Below, piece by piece: positions 8,526-17,562 of a stretch of 64,000 bases of DNA (position 1 is the first letter of the stretch; each line of letters begins with the position of its first letter). The notes below the pieces were generated by a model. The model did no database searches. It had not been told where the DNA came from and saw only the letters and a list, made by a program, of their open reading frames with translations. The DNA is taken from NCBI RefSeq assembly GCF_011927725.1, contig NZ_JAATJC010000001.1, positions 2,673,001 through 2,737,000 on the forward strand, written 5' to 3'. The stretch comes from Sphingomonas kaistensis (GTDB lineage Bacteria > Pseudomonadota > Alphaproteobacteria > Sphingomonadales > Sphingomonadaceae). The position numbers were made by a program, and so were the translations under genes.

Positions 8526-9540
8526 CGCCACCGCCACGCCCGTCACCCGTGTCCTGTCCGGCATCCAGCCGACCGGCAACCTGCACCTCGGCAACCTGCT
8601 CGGAGCGATCCTGCGCTGGGTTCGGATGCAGGACGAAGCGCCGTGCCTGTTCTTCCTTGCCGACCTCCACTCCCTGTCGGACCACACTCCTGCCGACATC
8701 CGCCGCGCGCAGGTGCGCAGCATGGCGGCGGCGCTGATCGCCAGCGGCATCGACCCCGACAAGGCGGTCCTGTTCGCTCAGTCGGACGTGTCTGCCCATG
8801 CCGAGCTGTGCTGGATGCTGAACGGCACCGCCCGGATGGGCTGGCTGTCGCGGATGACCCAGTGGAAGGACAAGTCGGGCAAGAACAAGGAAGGCGCGTC
8901 GGTCGCTCTGTTCGACTATCCCGTTCTCCAGGCCGCTGACATCCTGCTGTACCGGCCCAGCCACGTGCCGGTCGGCGAGGACCAGAAGCAGCATATCGAG
9001 CTGACACGCGACATCGCGACCAAGTTCAACCTCGATACCGGCACCGACACCTTTGTCCTGCCAGAGCCGTTCATCGGCGGCGGGGTCGCGGCCCGGGTCA
9101 TGTCCCTGCGCGATGGCAGCGCCAAGATGAGCAAGTCCGACCCGTCGGACATGAGCCGCATCAACCTCATCGACAGCGACGAGGAGATCGCCGCCAAGAT
9201 CCGCAAGGCCCGCACCGATCCCGAGCCGTTGCCGGGCGACCCGGATCTCCTCAAGGAGCGGCCCGAGGCGCGCAACCTGGTCGGGATCATGGCTGCGGTC
9301 ACCGGCGAGAGCGAGACAGCGATCCTCGCACGCTTCGAAGGCCAGGGCTTCGGTGCGTTCAAGCCGGCACTGGCCGATGCGCTGGTCGCGGCGCTTTCCC
9401 CCATCCGTACCCGCTACGAGGCGCTGCAGGGCGACCATGCCGAGCTCGACCGCTTGCTCGACAAGGGCGCGGAAAAGGCGACCGAATTGGCCGCCCCCAC
9501 CCTGCTCGCGGCCAAGCGCGCGCTTGGCCTCGGGCGCTGA
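8518..9540 (+). CDS. trpS: Tryptophanyl-tRNA synthetase
   Basis: Class I aminoacyl-tRNA synthetase that charges tRNA-Trp. The 340-residue protein carries the HIGH-type motif PTGNLHLGN near the N-terminus, the tryptophan-pocket segment PVGEDQKQHIELTRDIA, and the KMSKS loop as AKMSKSDPSD. ATG 8518 was selected because it overlaps the murJ stop and directly precedes the conserved RVLSGIQPTGNLHLGN. The open frame continues upstream inside murJ but has no synthetase similarity there. The length is normal for bacterial TrpRS. Confidence 0.96.
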   Translation: MPDATATPVTRVLSGIQPTGNLHLGNLLGAILRWVRMQDEAPCLFFLADLHSLSDHTPADIRRAQVRSMAAALIASGIDPDKAVLFAQSDVSAHAELCWMLNGTARMGWLSRMTQWKDKSGKNKEGASVALFDYPVLQAADILLYRPSHVPVGEDQKQHIELTRDIATKFNLDTGTDTFVLPEPFIGGGVAARVMSLRDGSAKMSKSDPSDMSRINLIDSDEEIAAKIRKARTDPEPLPGDPDLLKERPEARNLVGIMAAVTGESETAILARFEGQGFGAFKPALADALVAALSPIRTRYEALQGDHAELDRLLDKGAEKATELAAPTLLAAKRALGLGR

Positions 9541-9651
9541 CCCCGGCTCGATTGGGCGCCCGGTTCGCACCCTTCATCGACGGTTCAACTCGCTTCATGC
9601 TATAACCCTTTCGTTTACCGGGACTTTTCCCGATTCGAGGGTTTCCGCATC

Positions 9652-10377
9652 ATGACGTTCCTTAAGAAGATCGCCGCCGCCGCGATGATCGGCGCGGCCA
9701 GCGTCGGCCTGTCGGCTTGCGCCATGGGCCTTCCGGCCAAGGTCACCCGCTTCCAGGCCATGCCCGCTCCGCAGGGCCAGAGCTTCTTCGTCGTTCCCGG
9801 CCAGGGCCGGGCGCAGGGCGGCGGGCTGGAGTTCAACCAATATGCCGCGCTGGTCGCCCAGCAGCTGCAGGCGCAGGGCTATGCCCCGGCCGCCAGCCCT
9901 GCCCAGGCGACGATGATCGTGCAGCTCGGCTACACCGTCGACCAAGGCACCGAGAGGCGCGTGGTCGATCGTTTCGGGCCGCGCGGCTACGATCCCTTCT
10001 ACAGCGGCTTCTACAGCCCCTACGGCCGCTTCGGCAGCCGTTTCGACCCGCGCTTCGGCGTCTATTTCGGCCGGCCCTACTACAGCCGCTTCGGCTATTA
10101 CGGCTCGTACCGCTCGCCCTTCTACTACGGCTGGGACGACCCGTTCTGGTTCGGTGGGCCGAGCGTCCGCGAATATACCGAGTATAAGTCGGAGCTCGAC
10201 CTCGACATCCGCCGCCGGGTCGACAACCAGCAGCTGTTCGACGGCCGGGCGCAGGCGCGTTCGACCACCGACAATGCGCAGGTGCTGGTCCCCAACCTGA
10301 TCCAGGCCATGTTCACCGGCTTCCCCGGTCGCAACGGCGAGACGATCAAGATCACGGTTCCGGCGCAGAAGCGCTGA
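9652..10377 (+). CDS. DUF4136 lipoprotein
   Basis: A 241-residue predicted lipoprotein. The signal peptide MTFLKKIAAAAMIGAASVGLSAC ends in a lipobox. It is followed by a DUF4136-like domain (VTRFQAMP, GQSFFVVP, EFNQYAALVAQQLQAQGY, ATMIVQLGY). A central Tyr/Phe/Gly-rich stretch (about residues 110-165) with repeated short YG/RF units looks low-complexity. The C-terminus (TMFTGFPGRNGETIKITVP) matches the family. Function unknown; probably outer-membrane attached. A strong terminator follows 20 bases after the stop. Confidence 0.8.
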   Translation: MTFLKKIAAAAMIGAASVGLSACAMGLPAKVTRFQAMPAPQGQSFFVVPGQGRAQGGGLEFNQYAALVAQQLQAQGYAPAASPAQATMIVQLGYTVDQGTERRVVDRFGPRGYDPFYSGFYSPYGRFGSRFDPRFGVYFGRPYYSRFGYYGSYRSPFYYGWDDPFWFGGPSVREYTEYKSELDLDIRRRVDNQQLFDGRAQARSTTDNAQVLVPNLIQAMFTGFPGRNGETIKITVPAQKR

Positions 10378-10397
10378 GCTTCGCGACAGGAAAATGA

Positions 10398-10428
10398 GGC
10401 CGTCCCTGGCAGTGCGGGGACGGCCTTT
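10398..10428 (+). terminator. Rho-independent terminator after the DUF4136 gene
   Basis: Inverted arms GGCCGTCCC and GGGACGGCC are separated by a loop of about ten bases and followed by TTTTC. The hairpin lies between the DUF4136 gene and the convergent padR gene and could serve both. Confidence 0.8.
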
Positions 10429-10434
10429 TCGTTG

Positions 10435-11061
10435 TTACTTGGCGCGCTCGATCCGCCGCGCGGCGTCATCGAGGATGTCTATCACCTCATTCAGCAGCTC
10501 GTCGTTCCAGCCGCCATTGGCGGCGCGATTGCGAAGCGCGGTCATCAGATTGCCGACCGCTCGGCCAAGTTCGGGCCGTGCCGAGCGACGGCGCCCCTCG
10601 CCGGTCGCCTCCAGCCGCTCGAACAGCGCAGTGACTTCTTTCGCCCGTTCCTCGAGATGCGCGCGGCCTTCTGCGGTGGCGGCGAACTGCTTCTTGGACC
10701 CTTCGCTGGCATGGCGCTCGATGAGCCCCATGTCCTCGAGCAGCTCGAGGCTGGTGTAGACCACGCCGGGGCTGGGCGCGTAATCGCCGTGGGTCAGTTC
10801 CTCGACCGACTTGATCAGCGCATAGCCGTGGCGCGGCTCGTCGGCGATCAGCTTGAGCAGGACCAGTTGCAGCTCTTCCGAGCTGAACATCCGCCGCCGC
10901 CGACCATCCCGGCCGCCCCCGTGTCGCCCGTGACCGCCCACGGGACCGCCGCCATGCTCGAAGTGGATATTGCCCCACGGGAAACTCCAGTCCCGGCTGC
11001 CGAACTGGAAAACCGGGGGCTCGCAGCGACCGGGCCGCCGGCCGTGAAAGTGAAAGCGCAT
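10435..11061 (-). CDS. PadR family transcriptional regulator
   Basis: A 208-residue winged-helix regulator. The N-terminal 55 residues are rich in His, Gly and Arg (possible metal binding). They are followed by the PadR DNA-binding domain (LVLLKLIADEPRHGYALIK, YAPSPGVVYTSLELLEDMGLI, KKQFAATAEGRAHL) and a C-terminal helical dimerisation segment. ATG 11061 has AGGAG seven bases upstream. A perfect 14-bp palindrome lies 24 bases upstream and is the likely autoregulatory operator. The effector is unknown; PadR proteins often sense phenolics, drugs or metals. Confidence 0.88.
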   Translation of the reverse strand: MRFHFHGRRPGRCEPPVFQFGSRDWSFPWGNIHFEHGGGPVGGHGRHGGGRDGRRRRMFSSEELQLVLLKLIADEPRHGYALIKSVEELTHGDYAPSPGVVYTSLELLEDMGLIERHASEGSKKQFAATAEGRAHLEERAKEVTALFERLEATGEGRRRSARPELGRAVGNLMTALRNRAANGGWNDELLNEVIDILDDAARRIERAK

Positions 11062-11084
11062 ATTCGTCTCCTGTCTGATGCGCT

Positions 11085-11098
11085 CAAGATATATCTTG
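11085..11098. promoter_or_regulatory. Palindromic operator, probable PadR site
   Basis: Perfect 14-bp palindrome CAAGATATATCTTG in the padR-rarA divergent region, 24 bases before padR and 59 before rarA. It resembles the ATAT-centred dyads bound by PadR proteins. It could regulate padR itself and possibly rarA. Confidence 0.6.
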
Positions 11099-11157
11099 GA
11101 AGACTTTCGTCAAGAGAGGCATGGCGCTTGGCCCCGCTTCTTTCTACGAGCCGAAGA

Positions 11158-12474
11158 ATGGCCGATCTGTTTGCAGCCGAGCCCGATCCCGCGGCCCCCG
11201 CCGACACCCCGCTGGCCGAGCGGCTGCGGCCGGCGAGCCTCGACGAGGTCATCGGCCAGGAGCATCTGACCGGTCCCGAGGGACCGATCGGCCGGATGGT
11301 CGCGGCCGGACGCCTGTCGAGCCTGATACTGTGGGGCCCCCCCGGCACCGGCAAGACGACGATCGCCCGCCTGCTCGCCGGCGCGGTTGGCTACCGCTAC
11401 GTGGCCATCTCGGCGGTCTTCAGCGGCGTCGCGGACCTCAAGAAGGTGTTCGCCGAGGCCGAGATGCAGGCCCATTCGGGCAAGCGCACCCTGTTGTTCG
11501 TGGACGAGATCCACCGCTTCAATCGCAGCCAGCAGGACGGTTTCCTGCCCTATGTCGAGGCGGGCGCGGTCACCCTGGTCGGCGCCACCACCGAAAACCC
11601 CAGCTTCGAGCTGAACGCCGCGCTCCTTTCGCGGTCCCAGGTGCTGGTCCTCCACCGGCTGGACGAGGCGGCGCTCGGCACGCTGCTCGAGCGGGCCGAA
11701 GCGGTTTCGGAAGCTCCCCTTCCCCTGACCGACGACGCCCGCGCCGCGCTGATCACCAGCGCCGACGGCGACGGACGGTTTCTGCTCAACCAGGCCGAGA
11801 TGCTGTTCGCCGCCGGGATCGCGGAGCCGCTGGACACCGCCGCGTTGCGCGACCTCATCCAGCGCCGCCTGCCGGTCTACGACAAGGACCGCGAGGGGCA
11901 TTACGGGCTGATCTCCGCGCTTCACAAATCGATCCGCGGCTCCGATCCCGATGCCGCCCTCTATTATCTTGGGCGGATGCTGACTGCCGGCGAGGAGCCG
12001 CTCTATCTCCTGCGCCGCCTGACCCGCGCGGCGGTCGAGGACATCGGGCTCGCCGACCCGCAGGCGCTGGTGCAATGCATGGCGGCCAAGGACACCTACG
12101 ACTTCCTAGGCTCTCCCGAGGGCGAACTGGCGATCGTCCAGGCCTGCCTGTATCTCGCCACCGCGCCCAAATCGAACGCGCTCTACATGGCGCAGAAAGA
12201 TGCGTGGAAGAGCGCCAAGGAGCATGGTTCGCTCTCCCCACCCAAGCACATCCTCGGCGCACCGACCAAGCTGATGCGCGAGCAGGGCTACGGCAAGGGC
12301 TACGAATATGACCATGACGCGCCCGACGCCTTTTCCGGCCAGAATTACTGGCCCGAGGAGATGACGCCGAAGACCTATTACCGCCCCACCGACCGCGGCT
12401 TCGAGAAACGGCTTGCCGAGCGGCTCGCGTGGTGGAACGAGAAGCGACAGGAAGCCCAAGGGGAGCAAGGCTGA
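11158..12474 (+). CDS. rarA: Replication-associated recombination protein A (AAA+ ATPase)
   Basis: RarA/MgsA is an AAA+ ATPase related to clamp loaders that acts at stalled replication forks. The protein (438 residues from ATG 11158) opens with PLAERLRPASLDEVIGQEHL and has Walker A GPPGTGKTT, Walker B LLFVDEIHRF and sensor region VGATTENPSFELNAALLSR. The C-terminal tetramerisation domain includes HYGLISALHKSIRGSDPDAALYY (split over two conserved blocks) and the ending HEYD-like GKGYEYDHDAPDAF. Upstream in-frame sequence shows no similarity. Its stop overlaps the next gene by one base (TGATG). Confidence 0.93.
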   Translation: MADLFAAEPDPAAPADTPLAERLRPASLDEVIGQEHLTGPEGPIGRMVAAGRLSSLILWGPPGTGKTTIARLLAGAVGYRYVAISAVFSGVADLKKVFAEAEMQAHSGKRTLLFVDEIHRFNRSQQDGFLPYVEAGAVTLVGATTENPSFELNAALLSRSQVLVLHRLDEAALGTLLERAEAVSEAPLPLTDDARAALITSADGDGRFLLNQAEMLFAAGIAEPLDTAALRDLIQRRLPVYDKDREGHYGLISALHKSIRGSDPDAALYYLGRMLTAGEEPLYLLRRLTRAAVEDIGLADPQALVQCMAAKDTYDFLGSPEGELAIVQACLYLATAPKSNALYMAQKDAWKSAKEHGSLSPPKHILGAPTKLMREQGYGKGYEYDHDAPDAFSGQNYWPEEMTPKTYYRPTDRGFEKRLAERLAWWNEKRQEAQGEQG

Positions 12475-13796
12475 TGTATCCACCGTCCACCACCGACACC
12501 TGGCGGGCCGAGCTCATCGAATGGGCTCCGCGCATCGCCATTGCGCTCGTCATCATCCTCGCCACCTGGGCGGTGGCACGTGCGGTCAAATGGGCGCTGG
12601 CCAAGGCGATCAGCCGCTCGCCCGCGCTGCAACGCCATACGTCCGGCAGCGAGCATGAGACGGTCGGCCAGCAGATCGGCACCATCGCCAAGCTGCTGGT
12701 CTGGCTGGTCGGCATCATGGCCGCGCTCAACTTCCTGCAGATCGGCCAGATCCTCGCCCCGGTGAACACCCTCACCAGCGAGATCTTCGCCTTCCTGCCG
12801 CGCCTGATCGGCGCTGGCCTCATCTTCTTCGTCGGCCTGATCGTCGCCCGCATCGTCCGCCGGCTGGTCGAAACGGTGCTGACGGCCGCCAACATCGACG
12901 GCTTCATGGCCCGCGCCGGCCTCGGCGATCATCCGCCCACGGTGCGTCAGGACCCCGCCGCCGTGCCCCCGGGCGCTGCACCGGGCGCGACCCGTGCCAG
13001 CCTCGCCCGCGCGGCCGGTATCCTGGTCTTCGCACTGATCATCATTCCGGTCGCGATTGCCGCGCTTCAGGTGCTGGGGATCGAGGCGATCAGCGGCCCG
13101 GCCATCAACATGCTCGACGAGATCAGCGCGGCCATTCCGCGCCTGCTGACCGCCGCGCTGTGGCTCGGCATCGCCTTCGTCGCGGCCAAGTTCCTCAAGA
13201 CCATCATCGAAGCCATCCTGCCCCCGACCGGCTTCGACGATGCGCTGCGCTCGACCGGCGTCCTCCCGGTCACCACCGTCCCGAGCCGGATCGTCGCCAA
13301 CATCGCCTTTGTCGCGATCATGCTGGCGGCCGCGATCGAGGCCGCCCACCAGCTCGGCGGAGACACTGTCGCGGTCTTCCTGATCCAGGTCACCGAACTC
13401 GGCTCCAAGGTGATCTTCGGCACCCTGATCATCGTCGCCGGCATCTTCCTGGCGCGGATCCTCTCCAAGCTGGTCGGCTCGTCGACCGGCGAAGGCGGCT
13501 TCGCCCAGACCATGATCCGCTATGCGATCATCGCCCTGTTCACCGCCATCGGCCTCACCTTCATGGGTCTGGCGGATGTCATCGTCTACATGGCGTTCGG
13601 GCTGATCCTCGGCGCCGGGGCGATCGCCACCGCGCTGGCCTTCGGGCTCGGCGGCCGTGAGGCGGCGGGCCGTATCCTCAACCACTACGCCGACCGCGTG
13701 ACCGGCCCGCGCCCGCCGACCGCACCCCCGCGGCGCCCGGCGCGGCTCGAAGGGACCAAGGAAACCCCGACCGGCGACGGCGGATCGCTGATCTGA
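12474..13796 (+). CDS. MscS-type mechanosensitive channel family protein
   Basis: A 440-residue inner-membrane protein with about ten hydrophobic segments. It contains the repeated amphipathic helix found in TM_helix-repeat proteins of the MscS superfamily (IGTIAKLLVWLVGIMAALNF, then a second copy in the middle and a third near the C-terminus). The C-terminal GLILGAGAIATALAFGLGG resembles the MscS pore helix. It probably acts in osmotic release, but the soluble MscS beta domain is short or missing. ATG 12474 overlaps the rarA stop and has AAGGGGAG upstream. Its end overlaps the predicted start of the next gene. Confidence 0.8.
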   Translation: MYPPSTTDTWRAELIEWAPRIAIALVIILATWAVARAVKWALAKAISRSPALQRHTSGSEHETVGQQIGTIAKLLVWLVGIMAALNFLQIGQILAPVNTLTSEIFAFLPRLIGAGLIFFVGLIVARIVRRLVETVLTAANIDGFMARAGLGDHPPTVRQDPAAVPPGAAPGATRASLARAAGILVFALIIIPVAIAALQVLGIEAISGPAINMLDEISAAIPRLLTAALWLGIAFVAAKFLKTIIEAILPPTGFDDALRSTGVLPVTTVPSRIVANIAFVAIMLAAAIEAAHQLGGDTVAVFLIQVTELGSKVIFGTLIIVAGIFLARILSKLVGSSTGEGGFAQTMIRYAIIALFTAIGLTFMGLADVIVYMAFGLILGAGAIATALAFGLGGREAAGRILNHYADRVTGPRPPTAPPRRPARLEGTKETPTGDGGSLI

Positions 13797-14641
13797 CGGC
13801 CTTCACCCGCACCGTCGCGATCGACTGGTCGGGCGCAAAGGGCCGCCGCCACAAGGGCATTGCCATCGCCGCCTGCGGGCCGGAGGGCCCGCCGCGGCTG
13901 GTTCGTCCCGGCCATGTCTGGAGCCGTGCCGAGGTCGCAGACTGGCTGGTGGTCGAAGCCGCGCGCGAACCGACCCTGTTCGGCTTCGACTTCTCCTTCG
14001 CACCTCCGTTTGCCGAGCGCGGGGCCTATCTCCCGGGTGAAACCGGCGTGCCCGAGAACGCCCGCGATTTCTGGGCCTATGTCGATGCCAAGGCGCCCGA
14101 CGAGGATCTCGGCGCCGCCAGCTTCCTGGAAGCGGTCCATCGCCGCCATTTCTACTTCGGGATCGCCGACGGGGTGAAGGCCGACTTCGTCCGCTTCCGC
14201 CAATGCGACCACCGCCTCAACCAGGCCGGCGGCCGCAAGACCGCCAGCGCCTATGACGCGATCGGCGCGGCGCAGGTCGCCAAGGCAAGCTTCGCGGGCA
14301 TGCGCCTGCTGCACCGCATTTCGGGGCGGGTCGCGATCTGGCCGATGGATCCGATCCTGCCGGGGCAAAGCGCCGTGAGCGAGATCTACACCCGCATCTA
14401 CCTCCGCAACGCCGGCCTCTCGGGCGCCAAGCTGCGCACCCGTACCGACCTCAATCTGGCGCTGAAGGCGCTTGGCAGCCCGCCGGCACGGCTTCGCTTC
14501 GAGCCGGACGACCACCAGACCGACGCGCTGGTCACCGCCGCCGGCATGCGGGCCCATCTGCGGCATCCGCACGCTTTCACTCCACCTGGCCTGTCGCCAG
14601 AGCTCGCACGCACCGAGGGCTGGACCTTCGGCATCGTCTAA
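13793..14641 (+). CDS. DUF429-like RNase H-fold protein with non-canonical start
   Basis: The protein begins with TRTVAIDWSGAKG, the first strand and acidic residue of an RNase H-like fold (DUF429-type predicted nucleases). Also conserved are FGFDFSFAPP near residue 60 and the acidic DDHQTDALVTAAGM near the C-terminus. No ATG, GTG or TTG lies upstream of DWSGA in this frame. CTG 13793 overlaps the preceding stop (CTGA) and is the best candidate. The first standard start is GTG 13949, which would delete the first motif. Function is unknown; the three conserved acidic motifs suggest a nuclease. Confidence 0.65.
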   Translation: MTAFTRTVAIDWSGAKGRRHKGIAIAACGPEGPPRLVRPGHVWSRAEVADWLVVEAAREPTLFGFDFSFAPPFAERGAYLPGETGVPENARDFWAYVDAKAPDEDLGAASFLEAVHRRHFYFGIADGVKADFVRFRQCDHRLNQAGGRKTASAYDAIGAAQVAKASFAGMRLLHRISGRVAIWPMDPILPGQSAVSEIYTRIYLRNAGLSGAKLRTRTDLNLALKALGSPPARLRFEPDDHQTDALVTAAGMRAHLRHPHAFTPPGLSPELARTEGWTFGIV

Positions 14642-14672
14642 GCCAAGAGGCCCCCCGCACGCCCTGGCGTGG

Positions 14673-14748
14673 GCCGGTTTAGCTCAGTTGGTAGAGCAGC
14701 GGTTTTGTAAACCGAAGGTCGCGGGTTCGAATCCTGCAACCGGCACCA
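14673..14748 (+). tRNA. tRNA-Thr (anticodon TGT)
   Basis: A complete cloverleaf of 76 bases with encoded CCA. The 7-bp acceptor stem GCCGGTT/AACCGGC pairs, as do the D stem GCTC/GAGC and T stem GCGGG/CCTGC (one G-T pair). The anticodon loop TTTGTAA gives anticodon TGT, reading ACA (Thr). The last 50 bases are the attachment site of the following genomic island; integration restored an intact 3' end. Confidence 0.95.
14699..14748 (+). repeat. Attachment site, left copy (50-bp direct repeat)
   Basis: Bases 14699-14748, the 3' two-thirds of tRNA-Thr, match 43454-43503 at all 50 positions. The match stops exactly at both ends (A versus T before, A versus G after). This is the normal footprint of a tyrosine integrase acting in a tRNA 3' end. 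Confidence 0.93.
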
Positions 14749-14854
14749 ATCTTTTCAACGACTTGGCCTAGGTATGCGGTTAAACCGTGTTGCGACCCAT
14801 GGTCGTGTTGTTCGGCAGTTTTCCGCCGAATTCAATTCGCTCCCGGCGACTCCG

Positions 14855-14875
14855 TGCAACACAGATGCAACACAG
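14855..14875 (+). repeat. Island-end tandem repeat, left
   Basis: Two copies of TGCAACACAG begin 11 bases apart (14855 and 14866). The same pattern with the same 11-base spacing occurs near the other island end (43400 and 43411). An inverted GTGTTGC lies at 14787-14793. These may be arm-type integrase binding sites. Confidence 0.5.
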
Positions 14876-14923
14876 CGCAGGATCTTTGTTCACGAATCGT
14901 TCGCTGTCGCTTACTCTCTCGGG

Positions 14924-15157
14924 GTGAGCAGAGACGAAAAGCGACCCAGCCTTATCGCCAGCGGCCCTTCCATTCTCCGCATTGGCTTTGACCCTGCGGC
15001 TTTCGCCAAGCTCTTGCCCGATCAGCAGCAGGAGTTTGTCCGCTGGCACGTGGCCCGCGTTCTGAATGGTCAGGAAAGCGCAGTGGCCGAATGGGAGCGC
15101 ATGGGTCTGAAGGTTTATTTGAGGCCTTGGGAACGATTCCTTCCTCATGCAAGCTAG
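14924..15157 (+). CDS. Small hypothetical protein
   Basis: I do not recognise this protein. The frame is open from 14774, but 14774-14923 contains the island-end repeats and reads as low-quality protein, so GTG 14924 is preferred (77 residues). The predicted product has a compact central segment (ILRIGFDPAAFAKLLPDQQQ, then EFVRWHVARVLNGQ) that looks helical and charged, without a signal peptide or membrane segment. It is the first gene of the island after tRNA-Thr. The ribosome-binding site is weak. Confidence 0.4.
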   Translation: MSRDEKRPSLIASGPSILRIGFDPAAFAKLLPDQQQEFVRWHVARVLNGQESAVAEWERMGLKVYLRPWERFLPHAS

Positions 15158-15302
15158 TGTCCGCAATTGGCCGTATCCGGACCGTCCGGTCTGCGCGAAA
15201 ACGCAGACGAAGCAGCCGGATGATCATTCCAGGTCCACAGAACCATCGGCGGCCCCCCTGCGTTATGTCATGGACCCAACAATGCGCGAGGATATCCCGG
15301 AC

Positions 15303-15815
15303 ATGACCTGTCACAGAGCTACGCCTGTTCTTTTCTTTGCTGCGATGTTCGCCGCAAGCCCTTCGGTGGCCGTGGCCCAAACACCGAGCGCCATTGTGCC
15401 GGGCATGCAGATTGTCGATCCGAGCGGCGCTGCGGTCGGAACGGTCTACAGCGTCAATGGCCAGGATCTCATCGTGAAGACGGACAAGCACGAGGTCCTT
15501 CTTCCGGCTACGTCGTTTACGCCGAGCGAGGGTAAGTTGCTGTTTGCGCTCACCCAAGCGCAGTTGAATGCGCAAACCGAACAGGCGATCGCCGAGGCCA
15601 ATGCGAAGCTCGTCGCCGGAACGTCCGTTTACGGACAGGCTGGAACGCTGGCTGGCACGATCGACGCGATCGACGACAAAACAGTGACGCTCAAGCTCAC
15701 GTCGGGATCGCTGGTCCGAATTCCGCGCAACGGCATTGCGCCTGGGCCCAAGGGCGCTGTGCTAGGAGTCAGCGCGGCTGAACTTCAAACGCTATCGGCC
15801 CAGGCCCAGAAGTAG
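15303..15815 (+). CDS. Periplasmic protein with beta-barrel-like repeats, unknown function
   Basis: The product (170 residues from ATG 15303) starts with a signal peptide, MTCHRATPVLFFAAMFAASP, with predicted cleavage after AVAQ. The mature part has two short related units, VDPSGAAVGTVYSVNGQDLIV and AGTLAGTIDAIDDKTVTLKL, each shaped like a small SH3 or PRC-barrel-type strand pair, separated by a helical Gln/Ala-rich segment. It is likely periplasmic. GAGGA lies 10-15 bases upstream. The open frame extends further 5' but without similarity. The next gene is convergent. Confidence 0.6.
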   Translation: MTCHRATPVLFFAAMFAASPSVAVAQTPSAIVPGMQIVDPSGAAVGTVYSVNGQDLIVKTDKHEVLLPATSFTPSEGKLLFALTQAQLNAQTEQAIAEANAKLVAGTSVYGQAGTLAGTIDAIDDKTVTLKLTSGSLVRIPRNGIAPGPKGAVLGVSAAELQTLSAQAQK

Positions 15816-15886
15816 AATCGGTTTGCGCGACCGCACGGGCGCGCGCCCGGCAAATGGCATCTAAGACAGTCCGGACACCGGCGATG

Positions 15887-17383
15887 TCAGTGCGGGACTA
15901 AACCGGTTTCGACACCGGTCTTGTCGTGAAGAGCGAAGCGGTCGACGAGGTCGGCGCTGGCGCGGTTGGTGCCGACCATCTCCACCGTCCGTCCCTCGCG
16001 GCGGAGCCGGGCGACGATCTTGTCGAGGGCGGCCACCGCCGAAATGTCCCAGAAATGCGCAGCGGTTAGGTCAATAAGGACGTTGCTAGCGGCCGCATCG
16101 TCCTGAAAGGCGCGAACGAAGCGGTCGACGGAGGCGAAGAAGATCTGCCCAGTGACGCGATAGGTTACCTGTGCGCCATCGAGCGACAGCAAGCGCTCGA
16201 CGGCGAACATCCGCTGCACCTTTCCGGCGAAGAAGATGCCCGACAGCAGCACGCCCGCAAGCACGCCCATCGACAGGTCGTGCGTGGCGACCACCACCAC
16301 CACGGTTGTCAGCATTACCACCGACGAGGGCCAGGGATGGTGGCGGAGGTTGGGGATCGAGTTCCAGCTGAAGGTGCCGATCGAGACCATGATCATCACC
16401 GCAACCAGCGCGGGCATCGGGATCTGCCCGACGAAGGGTCCGAGCACGGCCAGCAGGAAGAGGAGAAACGCGCCCGCCGTGAAAGTGGACAGCCGCCCGC
16501 GACCGCCCGAGGTGATGTTGATCACCGACTGCCCGATCATTGCGCAGCCGCCCATGCCGCCGACCAGCGCGGCGGCGATGTTCGCCCCGCCCTGGCCGGC
16601 GCATTCGCGACGCTTGTCGCTGTCGGTGTGGGTCATGTCGTCGACGATCTGTGCCGTCAGTAGGGACTCGAGCAGACCGACCGCTGCCATCGCCAGCGAG
16701 TAGGGCAGAATGATCTGCAACGTCTCAAGCGTGAGGGGCACATCGGGCAAAACGAGGCTCGGCAGGCCCTCGGGCAATTGGCCCATGTCACCGACGCTGT
16801 TCACTGGCGCCCCTGTCCAGATCGAAATCGCGGACAGCACCAGAATCGCGACCAGGGGTGAGGGTACGGCCCTGGTCAGTCGCGGCAGCAGGTAGATGAT
16901 CGCAAGGCCCGCGGCAATCATCGCATAGGCCTGCCATGTGACATTCGTGAGCTGCGGCAGCTGGGCCATGAAGATCAGGATCGCCAGCGCATTGACGAAG
17001 CCGGTGATCACCGAGCGCGAGACGAACTGCATCAGGAGGTCGAGCCGGGCATAGCCGGCGACGATCTGGATGAGCCCCATGAGGATGGTGGCGGCAAACA
17101 GATATTCGACGCCGTGGTCCCGAACGAGCGGGACGACGAGGACGGCAACGGCGGCAGTCGCCGCTGAGATCATGCCGGGTCGACCGCCGGTAAACGCGAT
17201 TACCATGGCAATCGCGACGGAGGCGTAAAGGCCGACGCGAGGATCGACACCGGCGATGATCGAGAAGCCGATCGCTTCGGGGATGAGGGCAAGCGCAACC
17301 ACGATCCCGGCAAGCAATTCGTGGCGAGGAGAGCCATTCTCGCCCAGCCATTGCTGGCGAAGGCGAACAGAGAAATCAGTCAT
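15887..17383 (-). CDS. SulP family inorganic anion transporter with STAS domain
   Basis: A 498-residue inner-membrane transporter. The SulP core contains [29 protein letters not shown] (read as separate blocks), then [34 protein letters not shown] and [25 protein letters not shown], with about 11 membrane segments. The C-terminal STAS domain carries [20 protein letters not shown]. Family members take up sulfate, bicarbonate or other anions, usually with Na+ or H+; the substrate cannot be read here. It starts at ATG 17383. It sits in the island next to a DUF305 remnant and a proton antiporter on the same strand. Confidence 0.9.
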   Translation of the reverse strand: MTDFSVRLRQQWLGENGSPRHELLAGIVVALALIPEAIGFSIIAGVDPRVGLYASVAIAMVIAFTGGRPGMISAATAAVAVLVVPLVRDHGVEYLFAATILMGLIQIVAGYARLDLLMQFVSRSVITGFVNALAILIFMAQLPQLTNVTWQAYAMIAAGLAIIYLLPRLTRAVPSPLVAILVLSAISIWTGAPVNSVGDMGQLPEGLPSLVLPDVPLTLETLQIILPYSLAMAAVGLLESLLTAQIVDDMTHTDSDKRRECAGQGGANIAAALVGGMGGCAMIGQSVINITSGGRGRLSTFTAGAFLLFLLAVLGPFVGQIPMPALVAVMIMVSIGTFSWNSIPNLRHHPWPSSVVMLTTVVVVVATHDLSMGVLAGVLLSGIFFAGKVQRMFAVERLLSLDGAQVTYRVTGQIFFASVDRFVRAFQDDAAASNVLIDLTAAHFWDISAVAALDKIVARLRREGRTVEMVGTNRASADLVDRFALHDKTGVETGLVPH

Positions 17384-17562
17384 TGAAAGTCCACATCACA
17401 ACGCATGGCGCCCGAAGGGCGCTTGGTCTGTCTGCATGCGTGATGTTGTCCGGCGGATCGGCGGCCGGAATAGCCACCCGGATTTGCACCGGGTCCATGC
17501 GAATGGAAGCGCTCTAGCCGTCGATAGTCGTCTTGGCCAGTTTGCCGGTGCGACGCGGTTCG

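Noticed and set aside
6354..8762. 802-codon minus-strand frame across murJ and trpS
   Set aside because: It is antisense to conserved secB, murJ and trpS, and its His/Arg/Gln-rich sequence is typical of a GC-rich shadow frame.
17408..17422. GCGCCC/GGGCGC hairpin upstream of the SulP gene
   Set aside because: It is a short GC stem without a T run and lies in the SulP leader, so it is not convincing as a terminator or riboswitch.
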